64,000 nt of DNA from Labrys okinawensis (GTDB lineage: Bacteria > Pseudomonadota > Alphaproteobacteria > Rhizobiales > Labraceae). Both the position numbers and the translations under genes were made by a program. The notes beneath the pieces are model-generated. The model was not told the DNA's origin. It worked only from the letters and a program-made list of their open reading frames with translations, and made no database searches. Numbering within the stretch: position 1 is the first letter of the stretch; every line of letters starts with the position of its first letter. This document shows positions 24,624 through 33,514 of this stretch, in pieces. The stretch lies in assembly GCF_002982075.1 (NCBI RefSeq), contig NZ_PUEJ01000005.1, positions 558,001 to 622,000 of the forward strand. Direction: 5' to 3'.

Positions 24624-27482
24624 TTAGCCGTGAGCTCCAAACTCGAGCGCGATAGCGGCGCCGATGGCGAGAATCGTCCGATAGGTTCTTTCGATCGGAT
24701 CGATGAGATTGCGTGTCAGCGCAGCGTAGTTCGAGGGTGAATCGCCGGGATAGGTGAAGGGCTCGGCGAGGCTGTAGCCCTCCATGGTCAATCCATTCAC
24801 CGGATAGGCATCGCGCAGCAGCGCCACCGCTTCGGGAATGCGCAGGCTGAAGATCAGTTCCATGATGTCTTCGCGCGAGACGTCGTTGCGCGTGGAGAAT
24901 TTCGGCACCCGCGCCGCCATCAGCAATATGTGCTGGAGCAGGGCAAGCCGAACCGCCTGCAGCATGTCGAGCCTCTCCCGGTTTTCCGAGATCGACTTGC
25001 CCAGGTCCTGTCCTGCAAGGTCGAGCAGGCGATGAAGCGAGATGGCATCGAGCCGCAGCTTCACCGCCAATTCGCTGAGTGAAGCGGCCCGGTCATCCTC
25101 TTCCAGCAATTGCGTGATGAACAGGCAGGGTTCTGCCAGATGTGGTTCGGCGCCGGCATAGGGACGCGTCGACCAGAAGGAACGGTCGAACAGGGTGGAG
25201 AACGCCGCGAGCGCCTTGATGCTGGAGCGCCGCTTCATATGCACGACATGCGAGGTCAGGCGGCGCAGCCGGTCCGATTTGGCGAAGGTATCGATGAAAC
25301 GGTCCTCGTCGCCCCGCAGCGCCGTGCCGAAGCCCGCGATCACCGTGGCAGGGTGGCCGAGCTGCTGCAGGATGGCATTGTGCGGAATGGCCCTGATACG
25401 GCGGACCTGATGCACCTCGCCGCCCGAAACGTCGAACTGGCGCCGCGACTTGCGCGAGCCGGTTTCGTTCAGCAGGCCCTGGGCAAAAGAACCGAGCGCC
25501 CGGTGGTAGGCATGATCATCGAGCAACTTGCTATGAAAAGAGGCAAGCCTGCGGAAGAAGTCGAAGGAGAAGGTGGTATTGGAATAGAAGGGATCGTCAC
25601 TGGCCGGCTGCTCGCGCCAGGCCACTTCGGCCTCCAGCATGCGCGTCAGCGTGGCGAGGGCAAGTTCCGGCGTCTCGAAATAGACGAAGCCGTCGCCGCC
25701 CTGGAAGCTGATCTCGTGCTTGAGGGCAATGCCCCGGCTCTCGAATTCGCGGCGCGCCCAGGGGCTCATTACATAGAAGGCCCGGTCCTCGAAATTGCCC
25801 TGATGGGCGCCGCGCCCTGCCGACTCGCCATGGGTGTCGAAGATCAGGACCTCGACATCCGTCAGCCGGTGGCGCTCGCAGGCACGGGCCAATTGCCCAT
25901 GCAGGCGCTCGATCGCCAGCGCCGCGGTGATCTGACCCATGAAGCGGCCCGAATCCGAAAAACCGGTCTGGATCGCCAGCCGGCCACGCCGGCGCACCGC
26001 CTGGCGATATTCCTCGATGCCGAATAGCACGTCGAAGAACCGCGAGGCGCCTTCCAGCGCCGTCGGCGTCTCGAACAGAGGCGAAACGTCGAGCTTGTCC
26101 TCGACACCGAACAGGCGCGCGAAATAGACCGCGGCCATCACCGTCGCCGGCGCCTCGCATTCGGCAATGAGCAGACGGATGCTCGAATCCTGGTCGATAT
26201 GCTTGAGGATTTGCGCCGCCAGCACGAATTGGCGCAGCGCCGTCTTCTGCTCGATGTCGAGCGAACCGAAGTTGACGGACACCGGCTGGGCGTCGCGAAT
26301 GAACGTCGCCAGACGTTCCAGCATCGAGCGGGAGGTGATGTTCTCCTCCGAATCGATATCGAGATGCTGGCGCATGGCATTGTGCAATTGCGTGGCATTG
26401 ATGCGCATATGCACTTCGCCGACTCCGAAGCCGAGGGTCAGCATTTCACTGCGCAGGGCAACGAGGTCGAGCGCGATCTCGGGCGGGGCATCGGCGATCG
26501 CGATGTCGATCAAGGCGATGTAAGGCCGGACGCTGGTGGCTGCATCCGGATGGCGCGCGGTGAGAAGGTCGGCAGCCTGCCGGAGTGCGGGTCGGTCGAG
26601 CGGCGACTGGCCGAAAGCCTCGAGAATGCCGGCGTTCCAGGCGCGCGTGCGCTCGATGCGCGCGGTCAGTTCCTCGAGACGTTGCGCGGTCTGCGAATCC
26701 GGCCCGACCTGAGCGGCAATGCGAAGGACCTCGCCGAGATAGCGGTCGATCTGGTGCTGCTTTTCCGCGAGGCGGAAACGGAAGGAATCGATCCACTGGA
26801 TATCGGTGCGCCCGTCGAGGTCATAGCCGATCCAGGTGCCGAGGCCGGCATAGCCGACGGTAACGGTGCGCCATTCGGGCGACCGCCGCTCGCGCAGGAC
26901 TTCGGCGACGACACGGGCGAATTCACCGATCGCCGTCTTGGCGGCATCCAGGGCAACCATTGCGGCGCCATGCTCGACCTGCAGCGTAATGGGATTGTCC
27001 GGTGCCATCAGCGCATCCGGCAGCGTTGCCTCGCTACCGCAGGCCATCCGGGCCAGGCGCGCCCGATTGGCGCTTGAAAGCAGGAAGGTCGGATGCCCGG
27101 TAAAGACGATGCCGAGCTGGGTGCGCGCCAGCGGAGAGGCATTGGAAACGCTGCGACGACCCGTTGCGAGCAAATGTTCGGCAACACGGCGCAGGCTCTT
27201 GCGATTGCCTGGCATGTCGAGCGGACCGACATAGTCCCGCAAGGCCTTCGCGCGCGCCGAGAAGGTCTCCTGGCTGAGCCGCAGGGCGAGGGCTTCGAAA
27301 TCCTCCCGCGTCAGGCGTCCGGCTTCGAGCTCACGCGACAGCTCGAAGGCCAGTTGGGCCACCGGATTGTAGCGAGGCTCGTCAACCAGCTTGGCGCGAG
27401 CGCTGTCGAGCTTGTCGCGGCAGAAACGTTCGAGCTCGATGATACGATCGTCAGGTCCAGGCTGCGGCAAGGGTGCATCCAT
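24624..27482 (-). CDS. Divergent phosphoenolpyruvate carboxylase family protein
   Basis: A 952-residue protein aligning by motif with PEP carboxylase along its length. It keeps HPTFLLS (the His of the TAHPTE motif), a GSRKSRR segment and RRIRAIPHN (Arg sites of GSRP and LRAIPW), and GFGTAL. It departs from classical PEPC at catalytic places: the YSDSxKDxG loop reads FSDSGRFMG (Lys to Arg), FHGRGGxxGRGG reads DTHGESAGRG (first Arg lost), and the C-terminal NTG tail is absent (ends EFGAHG). It could be a diverged PEPC fixing bicarbonate onto PEP, or a paralogue with altered function. Convergent with the CopZ-like gene. Confidence 0.75.
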   Translation of the reverse strand: MDAPLPQPGPDDRIIELERFCRDKLDSARAKLVDEPRYNPVAQLAFELSRELEAGRLTREDFEALALRLSQETFSARAKALRDYVGPLDMPGNRKSLRRVAEHLLATGRRSVSNASPLARTQLGIVFTGHPTFLLSSANRARLARMACGSEATLPDALMAPDNPITLQVEHGAAMVALDAAKTAIGEFARVVAEVLRERRSPEWRTVTVGYAGLGTWIGYDLDGRTDIQWIDSFRFRLAEKQHQIDRYLGEVLRIAAQVGPDSQTAQRLEELTARIERTRAWNAGILEAFGQSPLDRPALRQAADLLTARHPDAATSVRPYIALIDIAIADAPPEIALDLVALRSEMLTLGFGVGEVHMRINATQLHNAMRQHLDIDSEENITSRSMLERLATFIRDAQPVSVNFGSLDIEQKTALRQFVLAAQILKHIDQDSSIRLLIAECEAPATVMAAVYFARLFGVEDKLDVSPLFETPTALEGASRFFDVLFGIEEYRQAVRRRGRLAIQTGFSDSGRFMGQITAALAIERLHGQLARACERHRLTDVEVLIFDTHGESAGRGAHQGNFEDRAFYVMSPWARREFESRGIALKHEISFQGGDGFVYFETPELALATLTRMLEAEVAWREQPASDDPFYSNTTFSFDFFRRLASFHSKLLDDHAYHRALGSFAQGLLNETGSRKSRRQFDVSGGEVHQVRRIRAIPHNAILQQLGHPATVIAGFGTALRGDEDRFIDTFAKSDRLRRLTSHVVHMKRRSSIKALAAFSTLFDRSFWSTRPYAGAEPHLAEPCLFITQLLEEDDRAASLSELAVKLRLDAISLHRLLDLAGQDLGKSISENRERLDMLQAVRLALLQHILLMAARVPKFSTRNDVSREDIMELIFSLRIPEAVALLRDAYPVNGLTMEGYSLAEPFTYPGDSPSNYAALTRNLIDPIERTYRTILAIGAAIALEFGAHG

Positions 27483-27644
27483 CTGGGTTCTCGGTCGACA
27501 GGTTCTTCAGGCGGTCCCATAAACCACCCGCGCGTTCGAAACGAGCAAAAATCGTGCCGCCGACACAGCAAAAATGAAAGAAACGATCGGCGGCGGCGGC
27601 GGGCGCATACCGATTGCATCGCATTTGCTCGCGCAAGGCGGGCG

Positions 27645-28421
27645 TCAGCTGCGATCAGGAAGCCAGCCCAGTCCCTCGACCGTGCCCCGCAACGGCCGGT
27701 ATTCGGCGCCGATCCATCCCCGATAGCCGATCCGGTCGATATGCCCGAACAGGAAGGGATAGTTGATCTCTCCGGTTCCTGGCTCATGCCGTCCGGGATT
27801 GTCGGCAAGCTGCAGATGCGCGATGCGGGCGAGCTGGCTTTCGATGGAGCGGGCCAGATCGCCCTCCATCACTTGCATATGATAGATATCATACTGGAAA
27901 TAGAGGTTGTCCGAGCCAACCTCCTCGATGATCTCGATCGCCTGCCGCGATCGGTTGAGATAGAAGCCCGGCATGTCGATCGTGTTGATCGCCTCGACCA
28001 ACAGGCGGATACCGGCGCGCCCGGCTTCGTCAGCGGCAAAGCGCAAATTGTCCAGGAGCGTGTCGCGGATGAGCTTGGGGTCCGCCCCCTTGGGCGGGAT
28101 TCCCGAGAGGCAGTTCACCTGACTACAGCCGAGCAAGGTGGCGTGATCCAGAGCCAGGGCGACGCTTTCGCGAAACTCCGCCTTGCGATCCGGCAGGCAG
28201 GCCAGCCCCCGCTCGCCGTCCCCCCAGCGCCCCGGCGGCAGATTATGCAGCACCAGCGCAAGACCGTTGGCGTCCAGCCGCCGACGCAATTCCTGCCTGT
28301 CGAAATCATAGGGAAACGGGAATTCCACGCCGGCAAACCCCGCCTTGGCGGCCGCTTCGAAGCGATCATAGAAGTTGAGTTCGCTGAACAGCATCGAGAT
28401 ATTGGCGGCAAAACGCGGCAT
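27645..28421 (-). CDS. hyi: Hydroxypyruvate isomerase
   Basis: A 258-residue xylose-isomerase-like TIM barrel, the usual Hyi length. It begins RFAANISMLFSELNFYDRF and contains GFAGVEFPFPYDF, LVEAINTIDMPGFYL with a metal-ligand Glu, FQYDIYHMQVMEGD (ligand Asp and His) and LADNPGRHEPGTGEINYPF. It interconverts hydroxypyruvate and tartronate semialdehyde in glyoxylate metabolism. It lies 15 bp after mntR on the same strand, so the two may be co-transcribed. No glyoxylate carboligase or tartronate semialdehyde reductase is seen here. Confidence 0.9.
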   Translation of the reverse strand: MPRFAANISMLFSELNFYDRFEAAAKAGFAGVEFPFPYDFDRQELRRRLDANGLALVLHNLPPGRWGDGERGLACLPDRKAEFRESVALALDHATLLGCSQVNCLSGIPPKGADPKLIRDTLLDNLRFAADEAGRAGIRLLVEAINTIDMPGFYLNRSRQAIEIIEEVGSDNLYFQYDIYHMQVMEGDLARSIESQLARIAHLQLADNPGRHEPGTGEINYPFLFGHIDRIGYRGWIGAEYRPLRGTVEGLGWLPDRS

Positions 28422-28436
28422 GGCTGACGATAGGCC

Positions 28437-28892
28437 CTAGGTCTTGGCTTTGACGAAACGCGAAAAGGCATCGAGGGTGGCCTTGCTGACATGGTGCTCG
28501 ATGCCCTCGGCATCCCGGCGGGCGGTATCGGCATCGATTCCCAGGGCCAGCAGGAAAGCCTCGACGATATGGTGGCGCTCACGGCTCGCCTCGGCGAGCG
28601 CCTGGCCGGCTTCGGTGAGAAAGACGCCGCGATAGGGGCGTTGCGCCACGAAGCCTTCATCCGCCAGCCGTTTCAACATTTTGGCGACGGTCGGCTGAGC
28701 GACGCCGAGACGGGCAGCGATATCGACCTGCCTGGCTTCACCGCCATCGCTGATCAGGTCGGCGATCAGTTCGACATAATCCTCGATCAGTTCCAGGCGG
28801 CGCGCCTCGCGCGCCTGGCGGAAGCTCTCGACATGTACGACGGCGTCGACCAGCCCGGGTTCGGGGGGCGAAAGCGCAGCGGAACGTTTCAT
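28437..28892 (-). CDS. mntR: Manganese-dependent transcriptional regulator MntR (DtxR family)
   Basis: A 151-residue DtxR/MntR protein from the ATG at 28892, which has AAGGAG upstream; longer in-frame starts lack one. The N-terminal winged helix carries [20 protein letters not shown]. The dimerisation/metal half keeps [14 protein letters not shown] and [10 protein letters not shown], matching the His and Glu ligands of MntR. There is no SH3-like third domain, as in MntR and unlike DtxR. It should repress mntH when Mn2+ is plentiful through the palindrome at 29055-29070. Divergent from mntH. Confidence 0.92.
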   Translation of the reverse strand: MKRSAALSPPEPGLVDAVVHVESFRQAREARRLELIEDYVELIADLISDGGEARQVDIAARLGVAQPTVAKMLKRLADEGFVAQRPYRGVFLTEAGQALAEASRERHHIVEAFLLALGIDADTARRDAEGIEHHVSKATLDAFSRFVKAKT

Positions 28893-29037
28893 GCCGGCTC
28901 TCCTTAGCTGATTCCGATATGCAACCCAGGGCAGCAAGAAATCGCTACCCCGGTTTGCGGCATTGCAATTGCGGGTATGCCCGATCCGCGAGGCCTTATC
29001 AATGCCGGCGATGAAATACAGCCCCGGCGTTTATCTA

Positions 29038-29067
29038 TTGACCAATCTTTAGAGTATAGCATATGCT
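29038..29067 (+). promoter_or_regulatory. Promoter of mntH
   Basis: TTGACC (29038-29043) and TATGCT (29062-29067) with an 18-bp spacer form a sigma-70-like promoter. The -10 element lies inside the 29055-29070 palindrome, so an operator-bound repressor would block RNA polymerase. Confidence 0.65.
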
Positions 29068-29070
29068 ATA
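29055..29070. promoter_or_regulatory. MntR operator (perfect 16-bp palindrome)
   Basis: TATAGCATATGCTATA is a perfect palindrome in the mntR-mntH intergenic region, 45 bp before the chosen mntH start and over its -10 box. It resembles known manganese-responsive MntR/Mur boxes of alphaproteobacteria, which share an AGCATATGCT-like core. Confidence 0.85.
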
Positions 29071-29114
29071 TTGACCGATAGGAAGATGTGCGGAATGCCG
29101 TGGTGGAGAAGAGC

Positions 29115-30479
29115 ATGGGTGCGGACGGTGCAGGAGCGGCCTCAGCTGGCCAAGGGGGCTGGCGAGCGGCTTCCGACGAAGAAAGGCGGCCAAGCCTGGG
29201 GACGATGAATGCCAGCATTCCCGTACCGAAGACGGGTTTGTGGGTACGCCGATTCCTGGCCTTTCTGGGCCCGGGCTACATGGTGTCCGTCGGCTATATG
29301 GACCCGGGGAATTGGGCGACCGACATCGCCGGCGGCTCGAAGTTCGGCTACACGCTGCTGAGCGTGATCCTCTTGTCGAACCTGATGGCTATCGTGCTGC
29401 AGGCTCTGGCGGCGCGGCTTGGCATCGTCACCGGCCGCGATCTCGCCCAGGCCTGCCGCGACCATTATTCCCGCCCGGTGAATCTGATGCTCTGGTTCGC
29501 CTGCGAACTGGCGATCATCGCTTGCGACCTGGCCGAGGTCATCGGCACGGCCATTGCCCTCAATCTCCTGTTCGGCATCCCCCTGGTCTATGGCGCCATC
29601 ATCACGGCCGTCGACGTCTTCCTGGTGCTCATGCTGATGCAGCGCGGCTTCAGGACGCTGGAAGCCTTCGTCATCGCGTTGCTGATCGTGATCTTCGGCT
29701 GCTTCATCGTCCAGATCGTCCTCGCGGCTCCGGCGATCCACGATATCGTCGGCGGGTTCCTGCCGCAGGCCAAGATCGTCACCAACCCCGAGGCCCTCTA
29801 CATCGCCATCGGCATCATCGGTGCCACCGTGATGCCGCACAACCTCTACCTGCACTCATCGATCGTGCAGACCCGCGCCTATGAGCGCACGGATGAGGGC
29901 AAGCGCTCGGCCATTCGGTGGGCCGTGACCGACAGCACCATCGCGCTGATGCTCGCCCTGTTCGTGAACGCCGCCATCCTGATCACGGCTGCGACCGTAT
30001 TCCATCAGAATGGCCGGACGGATGTCGAGGAGATCGAGCAGGCCTATCAATTGCTGTCGCCGATGCTTGGTGTCGGCATCGCCTCCACGCTGCTGGCCGT
30101 CGCCCTGCTGGCCTCCGGCGTCAACTCGACGGTAACGGCCACGCTCGCCGGGCAGATCGTGATGGAGGGCTTCCTCCACCTGCGCATCCCGGATTGGGCG
30201 CGCCGGCTGATCACGCGCGGCATCGCCATCGTGCCGGTGGTCGCCGTCACGGCGCTCTACGGCGACCAGGGCACCAACAAGCTGCTGGTGCTCAGCCAGG
30301 TGATCTTGTCCATGCAGTTGCCCTTCGCGATCATTCCGCTGGTTCGCTTCGTTTCGGACAGGCGCAAGATGGGAGCCTTCGTCACGCCGATCTGGCTGAC
30401 GGTCCTGTCCTGGGTGATCGCTGGTGTGATCCTGGTGCTGGATATCAAGCTGCTGGTCGACACCTTCACCGGGGCTTGA
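29115..30479 (+). CDS. mntH: Mn2+/Fe2+ transporter, Nramp family
   Basis: A 454-residue Nramp protein with about 11 transmembrane helices. The metal-binding motif of helix 1 is DPGN (in [11 protein letters not shown]) and helix 6 carries [10 protein letters not shown]; both are essential in the family. ATG 29115 was chosen because GGAG lies 6 nt before it; a GTG at 29088 is too close to its possible ribosome binding site. It imports Mn2+ with protons through the inner membrane. The promoter and palindrome upstream, together with divergent mntR, indicate repression by manganese-loaded MntR. Confidence 0.94.
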   Translation: MGADGAGAASAGQGGWRAASDEERRPSLGTMNASIPVPKTGLWVRRFLAFLGPGYMVSVGYMDPGNWATDIAGGSKFGYTLLSVILLSNLMAIVLQALAARLGIVTGRDLAQACRDHYSRPVNLMLWFACELAIIACDLAEVIGTAIALNLLFGIPLVYGAIITAVDVFLVLMLMQRGFRTLEAFVIALLIVIFGCFIVQIVLAAPAIHDIVGGFLPQAKIVTNPEALYIAIGIIGATVMPHNLYLHSSIVQTRAYERTDEGKRSAIRWAVTDSTIALMLALFVNAAILITAATVFHQNGRTDVEEIEQAYQLLSPMLGVGIASTLLAVALLASGVNSTVTATLAGQIVMEGFLHLRIPDWARRLITRGIAIVPVVAVTALYGDQGTNKLLVLSQVILSMQLPFAIIPLVRFVSDRRKMGAFVTPIWLTVLSWVIAGVILVLDIKLLVDTFTGA

Positions 30480-30516
30480 ACTCAGAGACAGGCGCGAGGC
30501 CTGCCGCAATCGTCCC

Positions 30517-30558
30517 TACAGCGTTGGACCCGATCTCGAAATCGGCTCCGACGCTGTA
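30517..30558. terminator. Hairpin downstream of mntH
   Basis: Arms starting TACAGCGT (30517) and ending ACGCTGTA (30558) pair over about 18 positions with one wobble and one mismatch around a 6-nt loop. It lies 38 bp after the mntH stop; only a weak T-stretch (ATTGTTT) follows. Probably stops mntH transcripts. Confidence 0.5.
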
Positions 30559-30571
30559 ATTGTTTCCGCTA

Positions 30572-30674
30572 TAGCGTTTTGCGATTAGACGGAGTCACCA
30601 AGAATCGCAAAGACGCGTCAGAACAATGAGCTAGAGCAAATAAGCGTTCACGCTTGAACGCGCTTTGCTCTAAG
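30572..30674 (+). repeat. Dispersed repeat family B, full copy
   Basis: Contains in order AGCGTTTTGCGATT, AAGAATCGCAAAGACGCGTC, AGAGCAAA, an inverted pair GCGTTCACGC/GCTTGAACGC and GCTTTGCTCTAAG. The GCGATT/AATCGC and AGAGCAAA/TTTGCTCT pairs allow two nested hairpins. Found between mntH and the 30702 gene. Confidence 0.75.
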
Positions 30675-30701
30675 ACCCGCTATGCCACCGAGGACGACAG
30701 A

Positions 30702-32141
30702 TCAATTGGCATGAACCAAGGCGAGGCGGGCAAGGCGCTCGGCTGAATCCTGAGAGCCTGCCTTCGCTGCAGCCTCGTAGAACGCCTTTGCCTGGGCCGC
30801 ATTCGCCTGAGAAGGATCCTTGACGATGGCCGGGTCATAGGTCTCGGCCAAGGCGAACAAGGCCCGCGGATCAGACCCGCTGCGATAGGATTCGAGAGCT
30901 TCCCTCGCGCCGATCACGTCACCTCCCGCCAACAATTCACGCGCCGTTTGCACCGCCTGATCGACCTCGTCCACGGTAATGGCAATGGTGCTGACGCTGC
31001 GCGTCGCGTCCGGTGAGGCAGGGGCGGCTGCGGAGGCCGGCGGCGGAGGCGCGACACTCTGTGCCGGCGCTGCAGCCGGAGGCGGAGCCGGTGGGGGCGC
31101 AGCGGCAACCTTCGTTTCGGGCGACGTCGAGGCCGGCGGCGCAATCATGCTGCCCAAGGATTGCAGCTTTTCCGGATTGGCCCAGAAATAGGCGCCGACC
31201 GCGGCAATGCCGGCGGCAAGCAGCACGGAGGCGATGAGGGCCGGCGGAACCTTGATCCTTGCCAAGCTTCGCCGGAAAAACCGCGTCTCATTGGCATTGG
31301 CCGCCGGATTGACGCCGAAGCGCGTGGTTTTTCGCGCCGGCGCCGGGCGGGGCGGGGCCGATCTTTCGTCCTGGACCGTAGGAGCTGCGGGCGTCGCGGA
31401 GGCCTCGGCATGAGCCATGGCCGAGCTGCTGCCACTTCGCTGGTCCAGATCCTGCGGTGGCCCGGCCGTCGCGCTCACCGTCGACATGCGCGGCCGCTCG
31501 CGGGAAGGCGGGCCGCGGAATTCGAAGATTTCATCGGTCTCGGAAGCCGGCCGCTCGGGGGCCGGCGTGTCGAGCGAGGCCGCACGCGGCATTTTCGGCG
31601 GCTCGGCCTGTGCCTTCTTCTCCGCCTCGGGGGCGATTTCTATGAAAAGCGCTTCACCAAAATCAAAGCCGCTGTCGTCAGCGTTGTCCTCGACGACCGG
31701 CGCGAGATCCGCCTGTGGGGCAGCGAACGGGGAAGAGGGTTCGGGTGCTTGGACGGGTTTCGCTTCGGCTTCGGCAGGCGGCACCTCGGCGGGGCGCGGT
31801 GCAGCCTCCGTCGGCGGCGACGCCAGCGCAACCAGGCGATCGAGGGAAGGGGAAGAAGCCTTGACGTCGCTCTGGCTCGACTCGGCCGGCTTGGCTTCCG
31901 GCAATTTGGCCTCGGCCGGCTCAGCAATCGCCTTTGCCTCGGCGGGACCGGCCTCATTGGCCGGTTTGGGCACGATCAGGCGCGGATCTCGAGCAGGCGG
32001 GGATACACCACGCTGCGCCGCGGCAGCGGCCTGCTTTTCTTTCAAAGCCTCGGCAGCCAAGCGCGCATTTTCCATATGGCGCTGAAATGCTTCGCGAACA
32101 GCGGCCGCGAGAGCCTCGTCTTTCTTCAGGGGTTCAGCCAT
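30702..32141 (-). CDS. Low-complexity single-pass membrane protein of unknown function
   Basis: A 479-residue protein from ATG 32141, which has GGGA upstream. Residues 1-50 form a charged helix (AFQRHMENARLAAEALKEKQ); about 50-280 are Pro/Ala/Glu-rich and probably disordered and cytoplasmic. One transmembrane helix follows near 300 (ALIASVLLAAGIAAVGAYFW). After a second Pro/Ala-rich linker there is a C-terminal helical part with a Sel1/TPR-like unit (AKAFYEAAAKAGSQDSAERL) that would be periplasmic. I do not recognise the family. The layout recalls envelope or polar scaffold proteins, and a CtrA-like box lies 113 bp upstream, but a role in cell cycle or polarity is only inference. Confidence 0.75.
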   Translation of the reverse strand: MAEPLKKDEALAAAVREAFQRHMENARLAAEALKEKQAAAAAQRGVSPPARDPRLIVPKPANEAGPAEAKAIAEPAEAKLPEAKPAESSQSDVKASSPSLDRLVALASPPTEAAPRPAEVPPAEAEAKPVQAPEPSSPFAAPQADLAPVVEDNADDSGFDFGEALFIEIAPEAEKKAQAEPPKMPRAASLDTPAPERPASETDEIFEFRGPPSRERPRMSTVSATAGPPQDLDQRSGSSSAMAHAEASATPAAPTVQDERSAPPRPAPARKTTRFGVNPAANANETRFFRRSLARIKVPPALIASVLLAAGIAAVGAYFWANPEKLQSLGSMIAPPASTSPETKVAAAPPPAPPPAAAPAQSVAPPPPASAAAPASPDATRSVSTIAITVDEVDQAVQTARELLAGGDVIGAREALESYRSGSDPRALFALAETYDPAIVKDPSQANAAQAKAFYEAAAKAGSQDSAERLARLALVHAN

Positions 32142-32607
32142 ATCGTTCCCACCCAAACGCTACACGGGCACCCACTGTGACGTGAAAAAAGGCTATCCAG
32201 CCGCGAGAGCGGAAAAGATAGCGTCCGGAGGAGTGCCTGCGCAAACAAATTCTTTAACCATTTGTTAACGAAGAAGCAGCCCGGTCCATCGGGCCACCCT
32301 GAAAAGTTGACGAATATGGTTACGACGCCTCGCCGCAGCCGAGCAAGGCCCGTTTCGAAGTGCTACGATGCCGCAATGCGACAAGAAGGTGCGGCAGGGT
32401 GCGGGAATATTCGGGTTCGGTGCTTTACGCCATGACGCTTTTCGAGGATTGCTGTGTCGTCCTCGGGCCAGGCTGTGTCGGGCTTAGGCCGTTTTAGAGG
32501 ACTGCGTGTGTCGTCGGAAGGAGCGCCATGCCCTTCCGGCCCGTGATTGGAGCGTCGCAGCCGACCTGTAACACCAGCATCGGCCCCGGGCGCCCAGGAG
32601 GAATTTC
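32142..32607. other. Divergent intergenic region upstream of panB
   Basis: About 465 bp. The half near the minus-strand gene holds the CtrA-like site at 32254-32269. The half near panB has three imperfect repeats of TGTGTCG (32450-32513) of unknown meaning. No gene is supported. Confidence 0.5.
32254..32269. promoter_or_regulatory. CtrA-like binding site
   Basis: TTAACCATTTGTTAAC fits the CtrA consensus TTAA-N7-TTAAC and contains the well-known 8-mer TTAACCAT. It lies about 113 bp upstream of the minus-strand membrane protein start at 32141 and about 340 bp upstream of panB, so the former is the likelier target. Confidence 0.6.
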
Positions 32608-33429
32608 GTGTCCGTTCAAAATCAGTCCCAACGAGTCACCGCCCCTCAGATTCGCCTGCGCAAGGGAGGAGAACCGATCGTGGTCCTCACCTCCTATCAC
32701 ACCCATACCACGCGCATCATCGATCCCTTCGTCGACTGCATCCTGGTCGGCGACAGTCTGGGCATGGTCATGCACGGCATGGAAACCACCCTGCCGGTGA
32801 CGCTGGAGATGATGATCCTGCAAGGCAGGGCGGTGATGCGTGGCTCCTCGCATGCCCTGGTGGTGGTCGACATGCCGTTCGGCTCCTATGAGGAATCGCC
32901 GCAGCAGGCCTTCCGTAACGCGGCGCGCATTCTGAAGGAAACCCGCTGCGGTGCCATCAAGCTCGAAGGCGGCGAACGCATGGCCGAGACCATCCGCTTT
33001 CTCACCGAGCGCGGCGTGCCCGTGATGGCCCATGTCGGTCTGACGCCGCAATCGATTATGGCGCTCGGTTCCTTCAAGGCCCAGGGGCGCGAGGAGACCG
33101 ATTGGGCTCCGATTGAGCGCGATGCCAAACTGGTTGCCGAAGCCGGCGCCTTCGCCGTGGTGCTCGAAGCGATCGCCGAGCCTCTCGCCGCCAAGATTTC
33201 GGCCAGCATCCCGATCCCGACCATCGGCATCGGGGCCTCGCCGGCCTGCGACGGACAGGTGTTGGTGCTGGAGGACATGCTGGGCCTGTCCGACCGGGTG
33301 CCGAAATTCGTCAAGCGCTTCGGCTCGCTCGGCGACCAGATCCGCGAAGCCGTCCAGGGCTATGCCGATGCGGTGCGTGACCGCAGCTTCCCGGCCGCCG
33401 AACACACCTATGGCATGAAGAAGAAATAG
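32608..33429 (+). CDS. panB: 3-methyl-2-oxobutanoate hydroxymethyltransferase
   Basis: A 273-residue TIM-barrel enzyme of normal length. It shows [33 protein letters not shown] with the Mg2+-binding Asp, [30 protein letters not shown] and [18 protein letters not shown]. It adds a hydroxymethyl group from methylene-tetrahydrofolate to 2-oxoisovalerate, the first committed step to pantothenate. The start is GTG, supported by AGGAGGA 7 nt upstream. panC is not adjacent. CoaD, a later enzyme of CoA synthesis, is also in this window but 27 kb away. Confidence 0.95.
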   Translation: MSVQNQSQRVTAPQIRLRKGGEPIVVLTSYHTHTTRIIDPFVDCILVGDSLGMVMHGMETTLPVTLEMMILQGRAVMRGSSHALVVVDMPFGSYEESPQQAFRNAARILKETRCGAIKLEGGERMAETIRFLTERGVPVMAHVGLTPQSIMALGSFKAQGREETDWAPIERDAKLVAEAGAFAVVLEAIAEPLAAKISASIPIPTIGIGASPACDGQVLVLEDMLGLSDRVPKFVKRFGSLGDQIREAVQGYADAVRDRSFPAAEHTYGMKKK

Positions 33430-33514
33430 GGTGAAGCTCCGGGCAAGCGCAGGGTCATTTTCCGGAAGCGCTGCCCATCACAATATCACCAGGCCCCCGT
33501 GCCGCGAACGAGCC

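Noticed and set aside
30572..30674. Insertion sequence remnants
   Set aside because: Family B copies have no transposase fragment, no target duplication and a constant length near 100 bp.
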